From: Peiella sedimenti | Lineage (GTDB): Bacteria; Pseudomonadota; Alphaproteobacteria; Caulobacterales; Caulobacteraceae | Reading direction: 5' to 3' | Assembly: GCF_030504955.1 (NCBI RefSeq) | Contig: NZ_JAUKTR010000001.1 | Span: forward strand, 497,501-561,500 | DNA: 64,000 bases | Shown here: piece by piece, positions 27,972 through 37,154 of the stretch | How positions within the stretch are numbered: position 1 is the first letter of the stretch | Layout: each line of letters starts with the position of its first letter | The notes under the pieces: model-generated | What the model was told of the DNA's origin: nothing | The model's input: the letters and a program-made list of their open reading frames with translations, nothing else | Databases searched by the model: none | Made by a program: the position numbers and the translations under genes

Positions 27972-29459
27972 TTATCGCGGCTCGTAGCGCCCCTCGCGCG
28001 CCAGGTTGCCGAAGCGGGTGGTGTTCTCGTCGAAGCTGAGCTTCACCGTGCCGATGGGACCGTGGCGTTGCTTGCCGATGATGACCTCGGCCTGGCCCCG
28101 CACCCGGTCCATGTCCTCCTGCCACTTGAGGTGATCCTCCGTCCCCTCGCGGGGCTCGGCGCGGCCCAGGTAATAGCTCTCACGATAGACGAACATGACG
28201 ATGTCGGCGTCCTGCTCGATGGAGCCGGATTCGCGCAGGTCCGACAGCTGGGGCCGCTTGTCTTCGCGGTTCTCCACCTGACGCGACAGCTGCGACAGGG
28301 CGATGACCGGCACGTTCAGCTCCTTGGCCAGAGCCTTGAGGCCTTGCGTGATGGCCGAGACCTCTTGCACCCGGTTCTGCTCGCGCGAGCTGTCGCCAGC
28401 GGTCACCAGCTGCAAGTAGTCGACGACGACGCAGTCCAGCCCGTGCGGCTGGCGCTTCAGGCGGCGGGCGCGGGCCGCCAGCTTGGAGATGGACAGACCG
28501 CCGGTGGCGTCGATGTAGAGCGGGCTCTCGCCGATCTCGACGGCGGCGTCGCGCACCCGGCCGAAGTCGGCGGCGTCGATCTCGCCCTTGCGCAGGCGGT
28601 CCGACGAGACGCCCGACGCATCGGCCAGGATACGCATGGCCAGCTGTTCGGAGGACATTTCCAGCGAGTAGAACGCGACCACGCCGCCGTTGACCGTGCG
28701 CCGTCCGCCGTCGGCCTGGGGCTCCCAGGCGTACTTGCGGGCGATGTTGAAGGCGATGTTTGTGGCCAGGGCCGTCTTACCCATGGAGGGGCGTCCGGCC
28801 AGGATGATCAGGTCCGACTTGTGCAGGCCGCCCAGCTGGCGGTCCAGGTCCATCAGACCGGTCGACAGGCCCGCCAGGCCCCCGTCGCGCTCGAAAGCCT
28901 CGGCCGCCATCGCCACGGCGCCGGTCAGGGCCTCGGCGAAGCTGACGAAGCCCTGCGACGGCTGGCCGGTCTCGGCCAGGGTGTAGAGCTGCTGCTCGGC
29001 GGTCTCGATCTGGTCCTTGGCGGCGGTCTCAGGGTCGGGGGCGGTCTTGATGATCTCGCCGCCGATGCGGATCAGGTCGCGCCGCAGCGCCAGGTCATAG
29101 ATGACGCGCGCATAGTCCGGCGCGTTGGCCGAGGGCGGCGCCCGGTCCACCAGGTCGGCGAGGTAGCGCAGGCCGCCGAACTCGTTGAAGGCCGGGTCCT
29201 GCTTGAAGCGCTCCATCAGGATCGGCGGATCGGCCAGCAGCCCCTGGCGGATGTGATCCTCGATGGCGTCGAACAGGCGCTGGTGGAACGGCTCAAAGAA
29301 GTGATGCCCGCGCAGACGGTCGGACAGCCGCTCATAGGCGGCGTTGTCGAACATCAGCACGCCCAGCAGGGCCTGCTCGGCCTCCAGATTGTGGGGCATG
29401 GACGCGGGGGTGCGGGCGTCCTCGACGGAGTTCAGCAGGGCGACGGGCATGGGCGTCAC
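27972..29459 (-). CDS. dnaB: Replicative DNA helicase DnaB
   Basis: 495 residues. The N-terminal primase-interacting domain (PHNLEAEQALLGVLMFDN) precedes the RecA-type motor with Walker A GRPSMGKTA (222-230), Walker B DCVVVDYLQL and the loop SQLSRQVENREDKRPQLSDL. It unwinds DNA at the fork. GTG 29459 has AAGG 5 nt upstream; ATG 29450 is the alternative. No intein is present. It leads the alr-radA-cvpA-purF run. Confidence 0.97.
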   Translation of the reverse strand: MTPMPVALLNSVEDARTPASMPHNLEAEQALLGVLMFDNAAYERLSDRLRGHHFFEPFHQRLFDAIEDHIRQGLLADPPILMERFKQDPAFNEFGGLRYLADLVDRAPPSANAPDYARVIYDLALRRDLIRIGGEIIKTAPDPETAAKDQIETAEQQLYTLAETGQPSQGFVSFAEALTGAVAMAAEAFERDGGLAGLSTGLMDLDRQLGGLHKSDLIILAGRPSMGKTALATNIAFNIARKYAWEPQADGGRRTVNGGVVAFYSLEMSSEQLAMRILADASGVSSDRLRKGEIDAADFGRVRDAAVEIGESPLYIDATGGLSISKLAARARRLKRQPHGLDCVVVDYLQLVTAGDSSREQNRVQEVSAITQGLKALAKELNVPVIALSQLSRQVENREDKRPQLSDLRESGSIEQDADIVMFVYRESYYLGRAEPREGTEDHLKWQEDMDRVRGQAEVIIGKQRHGPIGTVKLSFDENTTRFGNLAREGRYEPR

Positions 29460-29571
29460 AAAAGCCTTAAAGTCGCCGCGGCCTCCATGGGCGAAATGCG
29501 CCTATCCAGAGCTTTCCGGGCGCCTGTGAATAAGATCATGGGCCGCGCATGCGTCAGGATCGGTGACAGGC

Positions 29572-29952
29572 TCAGGACTTTGGCTTGAGACCGCTGTGAA
29601 ACCAGGGAATCCGCTCTTCGATGAACACCTCGCCCTTGGGCGGCAGGTCCGAAGGGTCGTCAAAGCCGCCCACGTGCAGATGGATCTCCGTCGGCCAGCG
29701 GTCGCCCTCATAGGCCAGGGTCGAGCCGCACGCGGCGCAGAAGCCGCGACGCACGCCCGGTGACGAGGCGTACCAGGCCGGTTCGCCCGACCAGCGCACG
29801 TTCGACTTCTCGAAACCGGCATAGGCCGAAGCCGGCGCGCCCGAGTGGCGGCGGCAGCTCTGGCAATGACACCAGGCCGTCCACTTGGGATCGCCCGTGG
29901 TCTCGAAACTGACGGCGCCGCACAGGCAGCGGCCGGGTCGGGTGGCGGTCAT
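29572..29952 (-). CDS. GFA-family protein (glutathione-dependent formaldehyde-activating type)
   Basis: 126 residues with the zinc cysteine pattern of the GFA fold: CLCGAVSF near the start, WCHCQSCRRHSGAP, then GFCAACGSTLAYEG. Family members bind zinc; the founder accelerates formation of S-hydroxymethylglutathione, but most have no proven activity. It stands alone between dnaB and the repeat region, with about 110 bp to the dnaB start. Confidence 0.92.
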   Translation of the reverse strand: MTATRPGRCLCGAVSFETTGDPKWTAWCHCQSCRRHSGAPASAYAGFEKSNVRWSGEPAWYASSPGVRRGFCAACGSTLAYEGDRWPTEIHLHVGGFDDPSDLPPKGEVFIEERIPWFHSGLKPKS

Positions 29953-30170
29953 GCTGAAAAGCTACGCCAGTCTAAGGCGCAGGAGAATGCCCACCCGGCT
30001 GGAGCGTGCTCGGGCGTAGCGGATGTCCACGTATCGCCGACAGCAGAGCCGCGAAAAATCGATCACATGGTCGGCGAGGCGGCGCGCAGGTCCACGGCCT
30101 CCGTACCAGCCTCACCATACGCGCCATGAACGCCACGGCCCGCAGCGCTCTCATCTCGATGACGCCGAAA

Positions 30171-30232
30171 TGGCGCGGTCTGGCGCGGTTTGGCAGGGTT
30201 TGGCGCCCCGTTTTTCCCTTGGCGCCCTGCCA
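30171..30232. repeat. Tandem decamers with a hairpin; dispersed repeat copy
   Basis: Four tandem 10-bp units begin at 30171: TGGCGCGGTC, TGGCGCGGTT, TGGCAGGGTT, TGGCGCCCCG. The third and fourth also form the left arm of a hairpin, TGGCAGGG plus GGCGCC (from 30191) against GGCGCCCTGCCA (30221-30232). An 18-bp piece (30197-30214) recurs inverted at 40016-40033. The unit lies between sufE and the GFA gene, both minus strand, in the otherwise empty 29953-30238. Confidence 0.75.
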
Positions 30233-30238
30233 GGGCCG

Positions 30239-30664
30239 TCAGGCCAGGGCGGCCTGAGCCGCCTGGCGGATGCGGTTCACCATGGCGTTCAGGCCGTTGG
30301 CGCGCTGGGGCGTCAGGGCCGAGGGCAGGCCCAGCTGGTCAAGGGCGGCGCGGATATCGAAGTCGAGGATGTCCCGCGGCCGTTGCCGGTCGAAGAGGGC
30401 CAGCACCAGGGCCACGTTGCCCTTGGAGAGCTGAGAGTCCGAGTCCGCTGCGAAGGCCAGCGTCCCCTCAGGCCCCGGGCGCACCGCCAGCCACACCTTC
30501 GACGCGCAGCCGGACACGCGGTTGGCCTCGACGCGGTCCGCCTCGTCCATGGGGGCAAGTCCCTGGCCGAGGTCGATCACGTACTCGATGCGCTGCTCCC
30601 AGTCGTCGAGCAGGTCGAAGTCTTCCTTCAGCGCCTGGAAGGCCGTGTCGATCGGGGAGGGCAT
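30239..30664 (-). CDS. sufE: SufE-family sulfur acceptor
   Basis: 141 residues. SufE takes persulfide sulfur from cysteine desulfurase SufS for Fe-S cluster assembly. C53 in ANRVSGCASKVWL is the acceptor cysteine. The N-terminus EDFDLLDDWEQRIEYVIDLG and the segment ALFDRQRPRDIL are typical. It is not next to the suf operon here; the downstream histidine kinase gene is on the same strand. The stop lies 6 bp from the hairpin repeat, which may also help end its transcript. Confidence 0.94.
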   Translation of the reverse strand: MPSPIDTAFQALKEDFDLLDDWEQRIEYVIDLGQGLAPMDEADRVEANRVSGCASKVWLAVRPGPEGTLAFAADSDSQLSKGNVALVLALFDRQRPRDILDFDIRAALDQLGLPSALTPQRANGLNAMVNRIRQAAQAALA

Positions 30665-30699
30665 GGGGGGCAGATAGAGCTCAGGCGGCGCCGGCGCAA

Positions 30700-31446
30700 T
30701 CAGCCGGCCTTCAGCACCAGCCGCGCGGTCAGGCCCTGGCCGGGCGCTGTGTCCACTTCGAAGCGTCCACCCATGGCCCGCGTGGTCAGATCGACCACGG
30801 TCCAGCCGAGGCCCGCCCCACGCGCGCTGGCCACCAGGGCGTCTCCGCCGCGCTCAAAGGGCCTCATGAGGCGGCTGACGCTGTCCGGATCCAGGCCGGG
30901 CCCGTCGTCGCGCACCGTGATCTCGACCTCGCCTGGACGGTGCTCGATCGAGATGAAAATCTTGGCGTTCTCGGGGCCGTAACAGATCGCGTTCTGAATG
31001 AGATGCGCCATGCAGCTCGTCAGGCCCCGTGCGTCGCAGGCCGCCTGGACAGGGCCCTGCGGATGAAACGCGAGCTCCACGCCGCGCCGCCGGGCGTCGT
31101 CCGCGCAGGCGTCGATGGCGTCGTCAATGAAGGGGACCACGTCCTGGCGCTGGACGGACAGGCCGTGATCGCCGTCCTCCAGCCGGATGATGTCCAGCGC
31201 CTGATTGACCAGGCTCAGCAGCCGCCGCCCGCTCAGCCGGACGATCTCCGCGTATTCCTTGTACTGGGGCGCGCCCAGCGGACCGTAAAGCTCGCCGGAC
31301 AGGATCTCGGAAAAGCCGATGATGGCGTTCAGCGGCGTGCGCAGTTCGTGACTCATCACCCGCAAAAAGGCGCCGCGTGCGTCGGCGGGCGCATCGCCCG
31401 GCGTGGGCGGCGAGGCTTCGGTCGCAGACTGGCTCTGGCTACGCAT
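30700..31446 (-). CDS. Soluble sensor histidine kinase
   Basis: 248 residues with no membrane segment and almost no sensor part. The HisKA domain starts at once, with the phosphorylated histidine H33 in VMSHELRTPLNAIIGFSEIL. The HATPase domain has the N box HLIQNAICYG, the G1 box DDGPGLDPDS and the G2 region GAGLGWTV. The start is MRSQSQSATEAS; the longer frame adds a low-complexity stretch. It faces a second kinase of the same H-box type across 148 bp. Without a sensor domain it may act as a partner or phosphatase for another kinase. Confidence 0.87.
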   Translation of the reverse strand: MRSQSQSATEASPPTPGDAPADARGAFLRVMSHELRTPLNAIIGFSEILSGELYGPLGAPQYKEYAEIVRLSGRRLLSLVNQALDIIRLEDGDHGLSVQRQDVVPFIDDAIDACADDARRRGVELAFHPQGPVQAACDARGLTSCMAHLIQNAICYGPENAKIFISIEHRPGEVEITVRDDGPGLDPDSVSRLMRPFERGGDALVASARGAGLGWTVVDLTTRAMGGRFEVDTAPGQGLTARLVLKAG

Positions 31447-31594
31447 TACTGGCGGGCCTTTCGGGCTCGGAGCCGCATAGTCTGCCAGACGGCCCTTACC
31501 CGCAGGTTGCCGAGGCTTATCCCCCGGAAGCTCTACGCCTGGTGCGGGAGCGGCCTCGCTCCGACTCACCCGCTACTCTAAGCTGCGAGAGTCA

Positions 31595-33295
31595 ATGAGC
31601 GAGCGCGCCGACCCGATCCTGGAGGCGGACGCCCAAGCGGCGGCCGAGACGCCTGCGCGGCATGCCGTGCTTGGCGGACGCTCACGGATGCTTGTGGCTC
31701 ACCTGGCCGCCTGGGCTTTGCTCACGGGCGGAGCCGCCGCCGCAGCGGGCGCGCGGGGGGATCTGAAGGCCGCCTGGCTGCTCGGCCTCGCCGCAGCGCC
31801 GGGCGTGCTGGGCCAGGCGGCGTTGATCTGGCCGAGCCTGCGGGTGCGCCAGGGGGTGCTGCTCCTCTGGATTATCGTTGTGGCCGTGGCCGCGGGCGCA
31901 TCCGGCGGCCTTTCGGGGCCTATGGCGGCCCTGTGCCTGACGCCCCTGGGCGCCGGCCTCGTTCTCGACGGTCGACGGCTGGGCGCGGCCGGAGCAGGCG
32001 GAGCCGCCTTCGCCCTGGCGGCGGCCTCTGCGGGGGGGCTGGCCCGGCCGCAAGGTGTTGAAGGCGATGCGGTGCTGGCCGCCTGGCTGTGGCTGGTCAG
32101 CCTGGGCTTCGTCGCCATGCCGTTGCTGAACGCCCTTGCCGACGAGCGGCGCGCGGCCGCCAAGGCCCGTCGCACCGCCGCCTGGGCCGAGGCGCTGCTG
32201 GCCGAGCAGCATCCGCTGGTGTTGCTGATGGACGCCGCGGGGCGGGTCCTGCGCCAGGGCGGACAGGCGCCGGAGGGCCTTGCCGGGTTGGACCTTCAGC
32301 AGGCGGGCCTGATGGCCGGCGTGCACGCGCCGGAACGCTCCCACGTGGTGGGGGCTATCGAAACCGCCCTTCGCACGGGCCACGCCCGTACGGAGTTCGC
32401 GCCCCGTCTCACGCCTGACCGACGCATGGAGATGCAGCTCAGCCGCCGGGCTGATGGATCGCTGATCGCCACCCTGACGGACGTGACCGCCGTACGGGCC
32501 CGCGAGGCTGCGCTCGAGACGGCGCGGGCCAACGCTGAAGCGCTGAACGCCGGCAAGTCCCGCTTCCTGGCCAATATGAGCCATGAGCTGCGCACGCCGC
32601 TCAACGCGGTCATTGGTTTTTCCGACATCATGCGGCGCAAGCTGTTTGGCCCGATGCCAGACCGGTACCTCGAGTATGCGGGTCTGATCCACGAATCCGG
32701 CGGGCACCTGCTCGACCTGATCAACGATCTGCTCGACATGTCCAAGATCGAGGCCGAACGGTTCGAACTGGACCGCGAGCCGTTGGACGCGCGTGACGCC
32801 GTGAATGCGGCCCTGCGGCTGGTGCGGCTGCAGGCGCATGACAAGGGCGTCGGGCTGCGGGCCATCCTCCCGGGCGAGCCCCTGATGGTCGAGGCCGACC
32901 GCCGGGCCATGAAGCAGATCCTCATCAACCTGGTGAACAACGCCGTGAAATTCACGCCCAGCGGCGGGACCGTGACCGTTACGGCCGAGGCTCGGGACGA
33001 TGTGCTGGAGCTGGTGGTGGCCGACACCGGCGTAGGCATCGCGGCAGATGATCTGGAGCGACTGGGCCGCCCCTACGAACAGGCGGGCGACGCCGAGCAG
33101 AAGGCTCGCGGCACGGGACTGGGCCTGTCGCTGGTCAAGGCCCTCGCCCAACTGCACGGCGGGCGTATGAGCGTGGAGAGTACGGTCGGCGAGGGCACCG
33201 CCGTCACCGTCCGCATGCCGGTGGTCCTGCCGCCCGAACCCGCGCGTCCCAGCGCCAAGATCATCCCGCTGGAAGCGCGGGGCGACGGCGCCTAG
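31595..33295 (+). CDS. Membrane sensor histidine kinase (DivJ/PleC-like)
   Basis: 566 residues. About six membrane segments in residues 30-190, a PAS-like region (about 200-300, LVLLMDAAGRVLRQ), a coiled linker (EAALETARANAEALNAGKS), HisKA (FLANMSHELRTPLNAVIGFS, then DIMRRKLFGPM) and HATPase (NLVNNAVKFTPSGG, DTGVGIA, GTGLGLSL). The layout and H box resemble DivJ and PleC of Caulobacter, which act on DivK and PleD in cell-cycle control; assignment to one of them is inference. It is divergent from the sensorless kinase gene. Confidence 0.88.
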   Translation: MSERADPILEADAQAAAETPARHAVLGGRSRMLVAHLAAWALLTGGAAAAAGARGDLKAAWLLGLAAAPGVLGQAALIWPSLRVRQGVLLLWIIVVAVAAGASGGLSGPMAALCLTPLGAGLVLDGRRLGAAGAGGAAFALAAASAGGLARPQGVEGDAVLAAWLWLVSLGFVAMPLLNALADERRAAAKARRTAAWAEALLAEQHPLVLLMDAAGRVLRQGGQAPEGLAGLDLQQAGLMAGVHAPERSHVVGAIETALRTGHARTEFAPRLTPDRRMEMQLSRRADGSLIATLTDVTAVRAREAALETARANAEALNAGKSRFLANMSHELRTPLNAVIGFSDIMRRKLFGPMPDRYLEYAGLIHESGGHLLDLINDLLDMSKIEAERFELDREPLDARDAVNAALRLVRLQAHDKGVGLRAILPGEPLMVEADRRAMKQILINLVNNAVKFTPSGGTVTVTAEARDDVLELVVADTGVGIAADDLERLGRPYEQAGDAEQKARGTGLGLSLVKALAQLHGGRMSVESTVGEGTAVTVRMPVVLPPEPARPSAKIIPLEARGDGA

Positions 33296-33352
33296 AGCGA
33301 ATCGCTTCGCGATTCAGCCGATGCCGTGAGTGAGGCTCTCGCCAGGACACTG

Positions 33353-33403
33353 GACCGAAATCTGAACTTCGCAGGCGCACGGCCCGCTCAACCGATTTCG
33401 GTC
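33353..33403. repeat. 10-bp inverted repeat after the kinase gene
   Basis: GACCGAAATC at 33353-33362 pairs with GATTTCGGTC at 33394-33403 across 31 nt. A second small hairpin, GAATCGC-TTC-GCGATTC, lies just before it (33299-33315). Both are between the convergent kinase gene and the exported-protein gene, so they may end either transcript. No T run follows. Confidence 0.5.
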
Positions 33404-34257
33404 TAGACGGTGCCCTGGGCCACGAAGGCGCTGGCGGAGCTGAGGTCGCCCACGCGGAAGACCAGACGGCGCGTGCCGCCGCCCCGGAAGCTGAGCTCGA
33501 CCACGAACCGCTCTCGCGGGTCCAGCCGCGCCAGCTCGCTGATGGCCGCCGACGTGAAGGTGGCCGAGGCATAGCTGCCCACATCGGCCCGTTGATCCTG
33601 AGGCAGGAGCTCCTGCGGCGCGGCGCCGATGCCCGAGGCCATGATGAACCGCGAACCGCGACCCGATGGGGTCGGCTGGCTGTTGAGGTCGCGCGGAAGC
33701 CAGGGCGCCGGCGCGCGCTGCGTATTGCGGAAGATCAGCCGAGCCCCGTTCAGAGGCCGTCCGTTCGTCCGGGCCACGATCCGCGCCTGAAGGTGGCTTC
33801 CCGAGGCGGACAGTCCAAAGGCTTCACCGCCGCCACCCGCCTGGACCAGCCGCCAGACCTGGCCGCCGGCGCGATAACGATCCGCCCGCCAGGGCTGACC
33901 GCCGGTGGGAAATTCCTGGCGCGGCTGCCGCCGCCATGCCTCCCAGGCCGAGGCGGCGCGGCCGGCTTCGGCGCGCAGGGCCGGGGCGGCGCAGTCGGCG
34001 CCCTGCGCGACCCCGCGCGCCCGCGCTTCCGCCTGCCGCAGCTGCGCGTCCGATGCTCCCGCAAGAAGAGCGGCATTCCTCGCTTGCGCCACGCCCGACT
34101 GGACCGCCGTGGCGACAGGGCCCCGCAGATGGCCGCAGCGGCCGCCGGCGCCCGCCAGCACCAGCCGCTCCATGTAGAGATCGAGGGGGCCCGCGAAGGC
34201 CGGACCCGCCGCGGTCACAAGGGCGATGATCAACAGGGGATGGCGCCGCAGGGACAT
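33403..34257 (-). CDS. Exported protein, unknown function
   Basis: 284 residues with a cleavable signal peptide (LLIIALVTAAGPAFAG; AxA near residue 22). The mature part has an alpha-helical, cysteine-containing N-terminal half (ERLVLAGAGGRCGHLRG, then QGADCAAP) and a beta-rich C-terminal half (HLQARIVARTNGRPLNG ... SFRGGGTRRLVFRVG). I do not recognise a family. Convergent to the kinase gene and divergent from the DUF1491 gene. Confidence 0.75.
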   Translation of the reverse strand: MSLRRHPLLIIALVTAAGPAFAGPLDLYMERLVLAGAGGRCGHLRGPVATAVQSGVAQARNAALLAGASDAQLRQAEARARGVAQGADCAAPALRAEAGRAASAWEAWRRQPRQEFPTGGQPWRADRYRAGGQVWRLVQAGGGGEAFGLSASGSHLQARIVARTNGRPLNGARLIFRNTQRAPAPWLPRDLNSQPTPSGRGSRFIMASGIGAAPQELLPQDQRADVGSYASATFTSAAISELARLDPRERFVVELSFRGGGTRRLVFRVGDLSSASAFVAQGTV

Positions 34258-34298
34258 GGGCCTATCCTGCGTGCGAGGTCTCTTGGCGAGGTTAACGG

Positions 34299-34628
34299 GT
34301 GGAGTTGCACACCGAGGTCTGGGTCGCCGCGCTGGTGCGCCGGGCGGAGCTGGACGGCGCCTTCGCCGCCGTGACGCGAAAGGGCGATGCCCGGGCCGGC
34401 CAGGTGCTGGTGCGCGTCTTCAACCAGTCCGACCGATCGGCACAACTGTTCACTGCGGTCGATGATCCCGATGGAACCGCCTGGATGGAGCCCTTGCCCG
34501 GGGCGTCCGAGGGCGACCTTGACGCCTATGTCGAGCGACAGCTGCGTTACGATCCAGACCTTTGGGTGGTGGAGATCGAGGATCGGCAAGGGCGGCACTT
34601 CCTGACCGAGCCGGTGCGAATTCCTTAA
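34299..34628 (+). CDS. DUF1491 family protein
   Basis: 109 residues beginning MELHTEVWVAALVRRAELDG at GTG 34299, with GAGG 7 nt upstream. The block VTRKGDARAGQVLVRVFNQS and the late DLWVVEIEDRQGRHFL are characteristic of DUF1491, a small alphaproteobacterial family of unknown role. It is 90 bp ahead of the next gene. Confidence 0.9.
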   Translation: MELHTEVWVAALVRRAELDGAFAAVTRKGDARAGQVLVRVFNQSDRSAQLFTAVDDPDGTAWMEPLPGASEGDLDAYVERQLRYDPDLWVVEIEDRQGRHFLTEPVRIP

Positions 34629-34718
34629 CCCCGTTCGGAAACGGCGCCGCAAGGGGCCGTCGGTAGACTGCTGATCCTTGGGACGAGGCTTGTCGTCCGT
34701 GGGATCGAAGGTCCGCCG

Positions 34719-35096
34719 GTGCTGTTTCTGCTCAACGACTCTGTATTCGAGGTGGGTCCGACCCTCATGAGCGGCGCCGACGCGCGTCGCTTTGATCGGC
34801 TCAGCTTCGACTTCGTCGTCGAGATGGGCTGCGAGCTGTTCGCCGAGGATCCTCTGTTGCATCGCAACGATCCTGAACGCGCCTTGCGCCTCGCCTGCCT
34901 GATTGCGCATCGCGAGCCGGGGTTGAACGCGGCCCTATTCGCCGCCCCTGCCGAGAATTGCGCGCCCGAGCTGGTCGAGCCGCGCTTCGCGGTGCTGCCG
35001 GATGAAATCCTCAAGCAGTTGCAGAACAAGGCGCGCCGCGGCCGTCTCGACGCCGTGACCGCCGACCGCGCCGTCTGGGGCCGTATGGCCGCCTAA
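34719..35096 (+). CDS. Hypothetical protein
   Basis: 125 residues from GTG 34719 (MLFLLNDSVFEVG). The composition is that of a folded soluble protein; no signal, membrane segment or motif is evident. The ending DEILKQLQNKARRGRLDAVTAD is a charged helix. The family is not recognised. It lies between the DUF1491 gene and the exported metallopeptidase-like gene on the same strand. Confidence 0.75.
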   Translation: MLFLLNDSVFEVGPTLMSGADARRFDRLSFDFVVEMGCELFAEDPLLHRNDPERALRLACLIAHREPGLNAALFAAPAENCAPELVEPRFAVLPDEILKQLQNKARRGRLDAVTADRAVWGRMAA

Positions 35097-35175
35097 GCGG
35101 CTCGACACTCGACCACTGGTAGTGTGTAGTGAGCTCATTGGGCCCATGACCGCCGCCGTTTGTCGAGGTTTTCCA

Positions 35176-36690
35176 ATGTTGAAGCTGCTGCGCGCAGCCC
35201 TGATCGCGGTTGCGGTCTGGGCCGGTCTGGCCGGCGCCGCCGAGGCTCGCTGGCTGAGGGCCGAGAGCCCGCGCTTCATTGTCTACAGCAACGGCGACGA
35301 GCGGGTGCTGCGCGAGTACGTGGCCAAGCTGGAGACCTTCGACACCTTTCTGCGCAACATGCACGGCATTCCTGAGGATCGCCCGGTGGAGCGCAAGCTG
35401 CCGATATATCTGGTGGCTGACGAGGACGAACTGAGGCTCGCCGCCCCCGGCCTGCCGCGCGGTGTCGGGGGGTTCTACCGCAGCGGCGTGCAGGACGCTT
35501 TCGCCATCGGGCGTCGCACGCGCGGCGACGACGCCATCCTTCTCCACGAATACGTGCACCACTTCATGCTGCATCACTTCCCGGACGCCTACCCCGGCTG
35601 GCTCGTGGAAGGGTACGCTGAGTATTACATGTCCGCCGACGTGAACCCCCGCGCCGTTCGGTTCGGGACGCCCCACCAGGGCAGGGTCGACGGCCTGAGA
35701 TTCGGCAACTGGATATCCTTCAGAGATTTGCTGACCAAGCGTCCGGGCGAGCTGGCCAGCGCCGAAGACCGCTCGATGTTCTATTCCCAGGCCTGGTTGC
35801 TGACCCACTACTTCCTCAGCGACTCTAGGCGAAAGGCGCAACTGGCCGAGTACGTGAGGTCGCTCCGGAACGAGGGCGCCGACCCGGTCCAGGCCATGGA
35901 AGAGGCCACCGGTCAGCCGATCGACGAACTGTCCCGGCTCGTGCGGCAATACTCGCTTGGGGACCTGCGGTATCAGCAGGTGAGCTCCGCAGGCTATCGG
36001 CCGCCTGAACCCCAGGTGACTGAGCTTCCAGCGTCGGCCGATGCGCTTCTGCTGGCGCGACTGAGCCTGAGCGGCCCGGTTGATGACGACCAAAAGGCGG
36101 CGCGCCTGGCCGAGATACGGTCTCTGGCGGCCCCGCATGCCGGTGATCGGGTGGCGGAGCTGACCCTGGCTCGTGCTGAGCTCGTGCTCGGTGCGGAGGA
36201 TGCGGCGGGCGAACGTCTTGAGGCCTGGATCGCGGCTCATCCGGAGGATCCCGAGGCTCTCGAGATGCTGGCTGAGCGGCTGATCCAGCGGCAGGAGCCG
36301 GGCGATATCCGCCGCGCCTCGCAACTCCTGGGGCAGGCGCACCAGCTCGACGGTTCGCGGTATCAGACCCTCTATCACCTTGGCCGTCTACGCGAGCGGG
36401 CGTCGGACTATCCGACAGAGAACGATCTGAACATCTGGCTGCTGGCCCTTCAGCTTGCGCCGCAGGTGGGCGAGGTGCGCCTGCGCACCGCAGAGGCCGT
36501 GCTGCGTTCCGGACGGGCGGATCTCGCTGAGCGCATGGTCGGTGTCCTGGTCAATAACCCTCATGGCGGCGGGCTCGTCCAGGCGGCGCGCGATCTGCAG
36601 AGGCGGGCGCGAGCGGCGCAGGGACGCACTGAGCCCGACGCAGCCGAAGACGCGCCGCCGGAGGGCGAAGCCGAGGCTGACGCCGCCTGA
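35176..36690 (+). CDS. Exported HExxH metallopeptidase-like TPR protein
   Basis: 504 residues from MLKLLRAALIAVAVWAG, whose signal peptide ends near AEA. The first half holds a gluzincin-type zinc site: LLHEYVHHFMLHHFP (HExxH) and, about 20 residues later, WLVEGYAEYY with the likely third ligand glutamate. This fits the DUF1570/peptidase MA-like layout. The second half is TPR-like (EDPEALEMLAERLIQRQEPG, YQTLYHLGRLRERA) and the end is acidic. The substrate is unknown. The upstream ATG at 35122 would place a charged stretch ahead of the signal peptide. Confidence 0.85.
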   Translation: MLKLLRAALIAVAVWAGLAGAAEARWLRAESPRFIVYSNGDERVLREYVAKLETFDTFLRNMHGIPEDRPVERKLPIYLVADEDELRLAAPGLPRGVGGFYRSGVQDAFAIGRRTRGDDAILLHEYVHHFMLHHFPDAYPGWLVEGYAEYYMSADVNPRAVRFGTPHQGRVDGLRFGNWISFRDLLTKRPGELASAEDRSMFYSQAWLLTHYFLSDSRRKAQLAEYVRSLRNEGADPVQAMEEATGQPIDELSRLVRQYSLGDLRYQQVSSAGYRPPEPQVTELPASADALLLARLSLSGPVDDDQKAARLAEIRSLAAPHAGDRVAELTLARAELVLGAEDAAGERLEAWIAAHPEDPEALEMLAERLIQRQEPGDIRRASQLLGQAHQLDGSRYQTLYHLGRLRERASDYPTENDLNIWLLALQLAPQVGEVRLRTAEAVLRSGRADLAERMVGVLVNNPHGGGLVQAARDLQRRARAAQGRTEPDAAEDAPPEGEAEADAA

Positions 36691-36770
36691 GGCGTCTGGA
36701 AATCTACGCGCGGCCGTGTCGGTATCGCCTCCAGCCGCCCGTCCTTAGGAGCGGAAGAGGAGACTGACCC

Positions 36771-37154
36771 TTGCTGTACGCCGTGCTCTGTTATGACCGC
36801 GAGGACGTGGTCGGCGCCTGGACGCCCGAGGAAGACGCCGCTGTCATGGAGCGGCTGTTCACCGTGCAGGAGAAGCTGGCCGCCGATGGACGCATCGGCC
36901 CTGTCGCGCGCCTTCTGCCGACGACGGCGGCCACCACGATCCGCAAGGGCAAGGAGGCGTTGGTCCTCGACGGTCCCTTCGCCGAGACCAAGGAACAGCT
37001 GCTCGGCTTCTACCTGATCGAGTGCGAGAATCTCGAGGCCGCGGTGGAGACCGCCAAGGACCTGGCCCGCGCCAGCGGCTCTGCGGGGTCGTACGAGCTG
37101 CGCCCGGTGGACTTCTTCAAGGACTGGGGGGCGTTGCCGGACGCCACGGCATGA
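36771..37154 (+). CDS. YCII/DGPF-domain protein
   Basis: 127 residues from TTG 36771 (MLYAVLCYDREDVVGAW). The YCII-related fold with the DGPFAETKEQLLGFYLIE signature is the partner type encoded beside ECF42 sigma factors. Here the sigma gene starts in its stop codon (ATGA). The joint role is not established; in studied cases the pair takes part in stress responses. GGAGACTGACCC precedes the start. Confidence 0.93.
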   Translation: MLYAVLCYDREDVVGAWTPEEDAAVMERLFTVQEKLAADGRIGPVARLLPTTAATTIRKGKEALVLDGPFAETKEQLLGFYLIECENLEAAVETAKDLARASGSAGSYELRPVDFFKDWGALPDATA

